Source of the DNA: Candidatus Sumerlaeota bacterium
GTDB lineage: Bacteria; Sumerlaeota; Sumerlaeia; JADFCT01
Direction: 5' to 3'
Length of the DNA: 18,702 nucleotides
Assembly: GCA_026398575.1 (NCBI GenBank)
Contig: JAPLSP010000199.1
Location: 1 to 18,702 of the forward strand
Below are positions 14,489-18,702 of the stretch, piece by piece. Within the stretch, counting starts at the first letter, position 1; every line of letters starts with the position of its first letter. A program made the position numbers and the translations under genes. The notes beneath the pieces were generated by a model, which saw only the letters and a list, made by a program, of their open reading frames with translations, did not search any database and had not been told where the DNA came from.

Positions 14489-14531
14489 GAATGTAAAATG
14501 AGAAATGAAAAATGAGAAATGAAAAATGAGT
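14487..14531. repeat. ATGAGAAATGAAAA-type repeat at the 3' end of the radical SAM gene
   Basis: AATGAGAAATGAAAAATGAG-type units follow the stop codon directly. The reverse complement (CATTTCTCATTTT units) recurs inside the coding region at 15776-15836. From here to 14952 the window has no gene: it holds this repeat, the two elements below, and from 14775 to 14938 nothing I recognise. Confidence 0.75.
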
Positions 14532-14570
14532 TGCTCATGAAACAAGTTTTGCCCAAAACAAATGAATAAT

Positions 14571-14630
14571 TTGCACAGAGACGCAAAGGCGCAAAGGCTT
14601 ATTTCTTTGCGTCTCTGCGTCTCTGCGCGC
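14571..14630. repeat. Inverted repeat with CAGAGACGCAAA arms
   Basis: CAGAGACGCAAA (14576-14587) pairs perfectly with TTTGCGTCTCTG (14606-14617), a 12-bp stem with an 18-base loop; GCAAAGGC is repeated in the loop side and GCGTCTCTGCG continues to the right. It resembles a repeat commonly seen between genes in environmental genomes. It could act as a transcript end for the radical SAM gene, though no T-tract follows. Confidence 0.75.
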
Positions 14631-14672
14631 GGGCGCATCCCAAGGCAGCTACCGGCAGGACGCGGCGCCTAT

Positions 14673-14774
14673 TCTGACAAAAATAATGTCTGACAAAACA
14701 ATGAAAACACATTGGTGTTGAATCAGGCAGGAATGGCTTTGTGTTATTATTTTGTCGCACATTATTTTGTCAGA
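14673..14774. repeat. 102-bp inverted-repeat element with TCTGACAAAA ends
   Basis: The left arm begins TCTGACAAAAATAATGTC and repeats TGACAAAACAATG; the right arm ends ACATTATTTTGTCAGA after TTATTATTTTGTCGC. The arms (about 35-40 bases each) are imperfect reverse complements around a roughly 30-base centre with GAATCAGGCAGGAATGGC. Each arm itself holds two copies of GACAAAA(A)TAATG. There is no reading frame inside, so this is a non-coding, MITE-like or structured repeat. Confidence 0.8.
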
Positions 14775-14952
14775 CCTCTTCCAGCGCGCCAAGGTAGCTC
14801 GGCTGAAATGCGCCCTCTGCGCGAGAAATTGGATTTTTCGAAGCAGAAATAGTAAGCGCAAAATGGGGGACTATTGCGCTGTTTGGCATTAGACTTGCGA
14901 GGGTAATGGGGTATAGAAATATTTGCGTTTTGTAGGACAAGGAGGTTTGGCG

Positions 14953-15627
14953 ATGGCGAAAAAAAATAGATTGCACGGGCGGAATCGAAATAAAGGCGCC
15001 ACGGCGGCGCATGCCTTGCGCTTTGTCTTGAATGAGGCATGGCGTTCGTTGTTGTTGCTCATCCCGATTCTGCTCTTCTGCCTCCTGACAAACGCGAGTC
15101 TGACGGAAACTGGTTTGAGGCGCGCGCCGGCCAACGCCGAACCGACAGCGCCCGCGAGGGTTCGTCCAACGGCGCAACCCTCGGCGCCGATCATCTCGGC
15201 CGTGATGGAAGTCCTGCCCTTCGCCGATCACTCAACAACGGATACTCCGAAAACCGCCAAAGGCAAGCACGAATTTCCCAAGAGTTCTTATCAATACGCC
15301 CCGGCTGGGGCCTTTGGAAATATCACGGCCCAGGAACGAGCCAATACCGGAAAAGGCCAGGGCCTGTCCCGCAGCGATGGAATGATAGGCAAATCGGCGC
15401 CACTCGCCGTCGGCACGCCGCCTTCATCTGCTCTCAACAGATCAACCTCGCCCGCCCGGACTCCTTTTCGAGGGATGAATGACAATTCCGGAAATCCCAA
15501 CAGGATGTTGCAGCCGCCAGGCAATCCTGGCATTCCTGATGCGATGATAAACGTGCAGCCGATCCAGAATATGCCGCCAACGATAACGCCGATCATCCGC
15601 CTTCCGATCGAAACCAACGTCAGATGA
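14953..15627 (+). CDS. Single-pass membrane protein of unknown function
   Basis: AAGGAGG (14939-14945), seven bases before ATG 14953, is the best Shine-Dalgarno on this side of the window and fixes the start; an upstream in-frame ATG at 14923 lacks one. The 224-residue product has a basic N-terminus (AKKNRLHGRNRNKG), one hydrophobic segment at about 33-51 (SLLLLIPILLFCLLTNASL) and a roughly 170-residue exported tail rich in Pro, Ala, Asn, Ser and Thr without cysteines or clear domains. Repeated Pro-Asn-rich stretches (GMNDNSGNPNRMLQPPGNPG) suggest a disordered or cell-wall-spanning region. It is followed after a few bases by the next plus-strand gene, so the two probably form an operon. I do not recognise the family. 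Confidence 0.7.
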   Translation: MAKKNRLHGRNRNKGATAAHALRFVLNEAWRSLLLLIPILLFCLLTNASLTETGLRRAPANAEPTAPARVRPTAQPSAPIISAVMEVLPFADHSTTDTPKTAKGKHEFPKSSYQYAPAGAFGNITAQERANTGKGQGLSRSDGMIGKSAPLAVGTPPSSALNRSTSPARTPFRGMNDNSGNPNRMLQPPGNPGIPDAMINVQPIQNMPPTITPIIRLPIETNVR

Positions 15628-15639
15628 AAAGTGGCAAGC

Positions 15640-16713
15640 ATGTCTGAAGACGCAGCGAACAGCCCGGAGGAAAGTGGGATTTTTTTGCCGCCGGATACTC
15701 AGCATATTTCAATAAAAATAGATGGCGCCAATTCGCGCAGGCAATTCCATTCCCCTGCCTCCCGCGCGGTTTCCCATTTCGCATCTTTCGTTACTCATTT
15801 TGCATTTCTCATTTCTCATTTTGCATTTCTCATTCCCCTGTGCGCCTTGTTTTCGTGTTTCCCTTCGCGCACGGACCCGGCCTTTGAGCCGCATGAAAAC
15901 CTGCTCAGCGTTCTGGCGGATTTGCAGCGCTTCGCCGCGCTCGATCTTTACCGCTTCAACGCGCCGCTCGATCCCTCGGGAATCAATCTCTATCGCGCTT
16001 CGCTGGTGAGGCTGGCGAACTACGAGAAACTCTATCCCGACCGCTCGAAGGACATTCTGGCCTTCGCGCGCGGACAGATTCATGAGCGCCTGGGCGATCA
16101 CGTCATGGCCGCCGACGAATTCGCCGCCGTCATGAAGATGGGCACGCTGCTGGCGCCGGAGGCCGCCGAGTCATGCGCGATCAATCGCCGGTTTGCCCGG
16201 TTGCAGCTCCTCGCGCGCAACGCCGCCACGATGGATGAATACCTGACCGCCCTCGAAAAACAGCGCGAAGGATTCCTCGCGCTCGCTGACGAATACACAA
16301 CCGAAAGCCAGCGCGCAGTTTATGGCTCGCTGGCGCGCCGGCAGGCCGAACGCGCCGAAGTGATGCGCGCCGAGGCGCTCTGGAAATTCCGCAATCTGCT
16401 TCCCGACGGAACCACGCGCGCCCTCGAAGCCTGGACCGCCATCCTGAAGAATCACACCGACAGCGCGCGCGTCGAGCAGTACCGCCTGCGCGAGGGCGAT
16501 TGCTACGCCGAACAGGCGCGCGAATACGCGCAGGAAAACGATCCCGAAAGCGGCGACTTCAACTGGGAAGTTTTCGACCGCATCGCCGCCGTCGCCCTCT
16601 ATCACTATCGCGGCGTCGAGCGCGCCTACGGCTACGCCGAACGCCTCGAAGCCCGCGGCAAAATCGAAGCCCTGAACGCCTTCATCAACCGCGTGAGGGA
16701 AAGGTCGAAATAA
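15640..16713 (+). CDS. Putative lipid-anchored TPR-like helical protein with repeat-derived signal region
   Basis: From ATG 15640 the product is 357 residues; GTG at 15631 would add three. Residues 74 onward are an all-helical, Ala/Arg/Glu-rich protein with TPR-like pairs: LYRASLVRLANYEKLYPDR, FARGQIHERLGDHVMAADEF, ALEAWTAILKNHTDSARVEQ, and YRLREGDCYAEQAREYAQE. The export signal is odd: it starts 40 residues in, after SRRQFH (a fair twin-arginine-like motif at 32-37), with a hydrophobic stretch (45-72) ending CALFSC, a loose lipobox at C73. That stretch is encoded by a CATTTCTCATTTT-type repeat (15776-15836). The true start may lie further downstream. The 12-base gap to the preceding gene suggests cotranscription. 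A periplasmic or envelope assembly role is a guess from the fold. Confidence 0.72.
   Translation: MSEDAANSPEESGIFLPPDTQHISIKIDGANSRRQFHSPASRAVSHFASFVTHFAFLISHFAFLIPLCALFSCFPSRTDPAFEPHENLLSVLADLQRFAALDLYRFNAPLDPSGINLYRASLVRLANYEKLYPDRSKDILAFARGQIHERLGDHVMAADEFAAVMKMGTLLAPEAAESCAINRRFARLQLLARNAATMDEYLTALEKQREGFLALADEYTTESQRAVYGSLARRQAERAEVMRAEALWKFRNLLPDGTTRALEAWTAILKNHTDSARVEQYRLREGDCYAEQAREYAQENDPESGDFNWEVFDRIAAVALYHYRGVERAYGYAERLEARGKIEALNAFINRVRERSK
15776..15836 (+). repeat. CATTTCTCATTTTG repeat coding for a hydrophobic signal segment
   Basis: Units such as TCATTTTGCATTTCTCATTT repeat in the coding strand. The same family lies, in opposite orientation, after the radical SAM gene at 14487-14531. 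In frame it encodes Ser-His-Phe-Ala-Phe-Leu-Ile repeats that supply the hydrophobic core of the signal region. Confidence 0.75.
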
Positions 16714-16838
16714 AGCGGATCTGAAATGACAGAACCATTAGGGACAAAAAGCCCATGGTTTGTCTTCGATAATCCTTTCCCAAGTTATCTTAAAGAAAGA
16801 ACAGGATGTGTTTGGGCAAGAAGCGCGTGGGCGGGCTT

Positions 16839-17234
16839 CTAGACCGTGAAGACGTCGGGCTGGCTTTCTTTCATGGCGCGATTGACCACGGCAAGGAAGT
16901 CCTGAAAGTCAAACGGCTTGACGATATAATGGCAGACGCCCATGTCCAGGGCTTGTTTGATGAGTTTGCGCTCGGACAGGCCGGTCAGCATCACGATGGG
17001 AATCGTCGCGGTCTTGGGATTGTCGCGCAGGCGCTTCATCACCTCGAAGCCGTCCATCTCGGGCATCATGATATCGAGGACGATGAGGTCCGGCTTGGCT
17101 TCTTCGGCCAACGCCAGCGCGTCGAAGCCGTTGCTGGCCGTAACGACATCAAACCCCTCGCTCTCCAGAGAGGTGTGGATAATGAGCAGGATATCGCTTT
17201 CGTCATCCACCGCGAGCACTTTTTTTGCCGCCAT
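16839..17234 (-). CDS. Stand-alone response regulator receiver (CheY-like)
   Basis: A 131-residue receiver domain with no output domain. The acidic pair is D10-D11, the phosphorylated residue D54 (LIVLDIMMPEMDGFEV), followed by T84 and K106 (VKPFDF), all as expected for an active receiver. The start MAAKKVLAVDDE at 17234 is favoured over an upstream frame extension because it fits the fold and has AGAGGG about nine bases upstream. No histidine kinase is adjacent in the window, so it probably receives phosphate from an unlinked kinase. It lies downstream of the pilin pair on the same strand, 176 bases away, with a perfect dyad (17266-17292) between, so it has its own signals or is controlled there. 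Roles in pilus-based motility or signalling are suggested only by position. Confidence 0.95.
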   Translation of the reverse strand: MAAKKVLAVDDESDILLIIHTSLESEGFDVVTASNGFDALALAEEAKPDLIVLDIMMPEMDGFEVMKRLRDNPKTATIPIVMLTGLSERKLIKQALDMGVCHYIVKPFDFQDFLAVVNRAMKESQPDVFTV

Positions 17235-17265
17235 TAGACCGCCCTCTTCTGAATAAGTTTCCTGA

Positions 17266-17292
17266 TATTTTTCAAACTTCGTTTGAAAAATA
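17266..17292. promoter_or_regulatory. Perfect 12-bp dyad upstream of the receiver gene
   Basis: TATTTTTCAAAC (17266-17277), loop TTC, GTTTGAAAAATA (17281-17292): a perfect 12-base inverted repeat 32 bases upstream of the receiver start on the minus strand. It could be an operator or leader hairpin, or an AT-rich terminator for the pilin operon; no T-tract follows on the minus strand. Confidence 0.55.
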
Positions 17293-17410
17293 GGCCTCTT
17301 TGCGGCATTCATTGCATGGTAATGGCCAAGCGCCGCTAGCCGCCGTCAGCATAGTGTTGCGAGAGTATGATAAGCTCCCATCCCGGCCCAAGTCAAGGCG
17401 CATTGAGGCG

Positions 17411-18046
17411 TTAGTTGCCGAATCCAAGCAAGTCTCCCGCCGAAATAGTTCCGTTCGTGGGATCATATCTTGGAAAGGGGCCAAGGATGGGATTGAGGCA
17501 GTTGACTTTTTGATCCGGTCCGCGGCTGAGCAGAACATAGCGGCGATAGGGACCGCTTGTAACCAAATCATCCCCCAACGCATCCAACACGTTTGCATAG
17601 GAATAATGACTAGGGTGACCATATCCGGAGTAACCCCCGCTCCAGCCGAACGGGTCCAACGGCAGAAGGCCATGGAAATAGGCAATCGGCGTCGTCAGGA
17701 CGGTCAGGTCGTCCAGGGAATTGGCAGGCATGGGATAGACGCTGGGATCGCGATATCGGCTTCGCACGCTGATGGTATTGTGGATCGCGGAGGGAGGCCC
17801 GACGTGTCCGCGCGCGCATTCGATGAGGTAAGCGCGGCGTTCGGCGCTGTTGGAGGGATAGGCGTTATGATCCGAACAATAAGCCCGCAGCGAGCTGGCG
17901 AGATCGGAAAGATCGGTTTCGGCGCGCGCGACTTTGGAGCGGGTTTGGGCTTCGAGGAAATTCGGAATCGCAATCAATGCCAGGATGGCGATGATCGCGA
18001 TGACGATCAGCAATTCAATCAAAGTGAAGGCGAAACGGCGCCTCAT
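17411..18046 (-). CDS. Type IV pilin-like / type II secretion pseudopilin
   Basis: The 211-residue product begins MRRRFAFTLIELLIVIAI, a class III signal sequence for prepilin peptidase and N-methylation. Cleavage would fall after Ala6 (Ala in place of the usual Gly) leaving Phe1 and Glu5 (FTLIE). The hydrophobic helix is followed by PNFLEAQTRSKVARAETDLSDLASSLRAY and SDHNAYPSN, the common head of pseudopilins in Planctomycetes- and Sumerlaeota-type genomes; the C-terminal part (LLPLDPFGWSGGYSGYG, YVLLSRGPDQKVN) is also of that kind. ATG 18046 has GGAG eight bases upstream and fits the processing site. It overlaps the upstream gene's stop by ATGA, so the two are coupled. Function: assembly subunit of a pilus or secretion pseudopilus. 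Confidence 0.92.
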   Translation of the reverse strand: MRRRFAFTLIELLIVIAIIAILALIAIPNFLEAQTRSKVARAETDLSDLASSLRAYCSDHNAYPSNSAERRAYLIECARGHVGPPSAIHNTISVRSRYRDPSVYPMPANSLDDLTVLTTPIAYFHGLLPLDPFGWSGGYSGYGHPSHYSYANVLDALGDDLVTSGPYRRYVLLSRGPDQKVNCLNPILGPFPRYDPTNGTISAGDLLGFGN

Positions 18047-18486
18047 GGAATCTTCTCCATTGTTTCGAGTTTCCATGCGCCTGAAGGCGTTTGCCCGAGG
18101 GCGACGGTATAGCGCGCGGAAAAAACAACCTGTTCCGTTTTATTGCGCGTTTCAACGTTGAGTTTGATCATGCGACGCCCAATCTCAGGTTTTTCGGTAG
18201 AAGCCTTCGCGGGATTCTTCCCCATCTCCTCGAATCGCGCCACGCAATCGCCGATCCTGATTTCCGGAGGGGCGTCTTGCGGCGAATGAAGATACACGAC
18301 CACCGCTCCCTCGGCTGCCGCGAGCGCCTGCAGGCGCCATTGCCCCATCGCGGAGGCGTGATAAACCTCCATCGAACGCGCCAGCAGCGCGCCGCATCCG
18401 GCCGCGCAGATCGCGATCACCCCCAGCATCCCCAGCATCCCGAACCCGCGCTTCTGCCGGCGCAGTCTGTTTTCAATATTTTGCAT
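18043..18486 (-). CDS. Minor pilin-like protein (PilX/GspK-like)
   Basis: A 147-residue protein with a basic N-terminus (RRQKRGF) and a single hydrophobic helix (GMLGMLGVIAICAAGCGALL, 16-35), followed by QALAAAEGAVVVYL. A basic leader, Gly-Phe, a membrane helix and an Ala-Ala-Glu-(Ala/Gly) helix resemble PilX- or GspK-type minor pilins, although Glu5 is absent. The rest is a short beta-rich domain with VARFEE and VVFSARYTVALG. It is the first gene of the pair, overlapping the pseudopilin by four bases. No clear Shine-Dalgarno precedes ATG 18486. The function call is moderate; it may simply be an unrelated exported protein. Confidence 0.65.
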   Translation of the reverse strand: MQNIENRLRRQKRGFGMLGMLGVIAICAAGCGALLARSMEVYHASAMGQWRLQALAAAEGAVVVYLHSPQDAPPEIRIGDCVARFEEMGKNPAKASTEKPEIGRRMIKLNVETRNKTEQVVFSARYTVALGQTPSGAWKLETMEKIP

Positions 18487-18550
18487 AAAGTGGCCGAATC
18501 AAAAGGCGAAAATATCTACGCGAAATGCGCAAAACATTTGAGCTAAAATT

Positions 18551-18702
18551 TTAACCACCAATGCACACGAATAGACACTAATATCATGAGCAGGACGCTC
18601 CAATAAACCTTATATATCAAAAGCAATTCGTGTTTATTTGTGTTCATTCGTGGTTAACCACCAATGCACACGAATAGACACTAATATCATGAGCAGGACG
18701 CT
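18551..18702. repeat. Tandem 103-bp repeat with internal inverted arms (continues past right edge)
   Basis: A 49-base segment beginning TTAACCACCAATGCACACG and ending GAGCAGGACGCT occurs identically at 18551-18599 and 18654-18702 (the window end), a 103-base period. Between them, 18626-18657 (ATTCGTGTTTATTTGTG...TGGTTAA) is the reverse complement of the first 32 bases of the unit with five mismatches spaced every five bases. The arms can therefore fold together. It lies upstream of the minor pilin gene. Confidence 0.85.

Noticed and set aside
17235..17312. Receiver protein N-terminal extension
   Set aside because: The added 26 residues translate the dyad at 17266-17292 and are not part of a receiver fold; the start at 17234 has a Shine-Dalgarno.

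Overview
The window looks like a chromosomal segment of an uncultured diderm (Gram-negative-type) bacterium. The type IV pseudopilin pair, the HzsA-related beta-propeller protein, the large secreted von Willebrand A protein with a Pro/Thr linker, and the many short intergenic repeats recall Sumerlaeota/Hydrogenedentes/Planctomycetes-type genomes. That placement rests on protein style, not on a marker gene, so it is tentative. No rRNA, tRNA, CRISPR array or intact transposase gene was recognised.

Layout, left to right. (1) 1-1230, minus: an exported HzsA-related protein cut by the left edge. (2) 1231-1533: a gene-free repeat cluster (a GC-rich hairpin repeat and a 36-bp tandem repeat) that runs up to the stop of the next gene. 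(3) 1534-4773, minus: a 1079-residue secreted vWA protein with its own sigma70-like promoter (4827-4855). (4) 4940-5311, plus: a small unknown gene, followed by 8-bp and 47-bp tandem repeats up to the recN stop. (5) 5555-9877, minus: a tight operon of a type II restriction endonuclease (AccI-like), an N6-adenine DNA methyltransferase and the repair ATPase gene recN. The methyltransferase stop lies one base from the recN start. (6) 9878-13201: accessory DNA with a PD-(D/E)xK-like protein gene (plus), a scar made of two broken gene pieces (the first codons of a radical SAM gene homologue fused to a methyltransferase fragment), and a two-gene minus-strand operon of an AlbA_2/Schlafen-HATPase protein overlapping a ParA-like ATPase by ATGA. 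(7) 13202-14488, plus: a radical SAM/SPASM protein with heptanucleotide repeats inserted in frame at two places. (8) 14489-14952: gene-free, with three different repeat elements. (9) 14953-16713, plus: a small membrane-anchored protein and a repeat-containing, putatively lipid-anchored helical protein. (10) 16839-18486, minus: a CheY-like receiver protein, a type IV pseudopilin and a PilX/GspK-like minor pilin. (11) 18551-18702: a tandem repeat running off the right edge.

Two themes stand out. First, 7.4-13.2 kb is a defence-type island. Its right part is bracketed by decayed direct repeats of the radical SAM gene's 5' flank and start, and it carries the AlbA_2-HATPase/ParA pair. In that ParA-like protein both characteristic P-loop lysines are replaced (V12, N17). 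This pair is the best candidate here for an under-described system. Second, several short repeat families occupy gene 3' ends and have also entered reading frames (recN, the radical SAM gene, and the signal sequences of the HzsA-related and lipoprotein genes). One hairpin repeat occurs in two versions whose stems differ by compensated base pairs.
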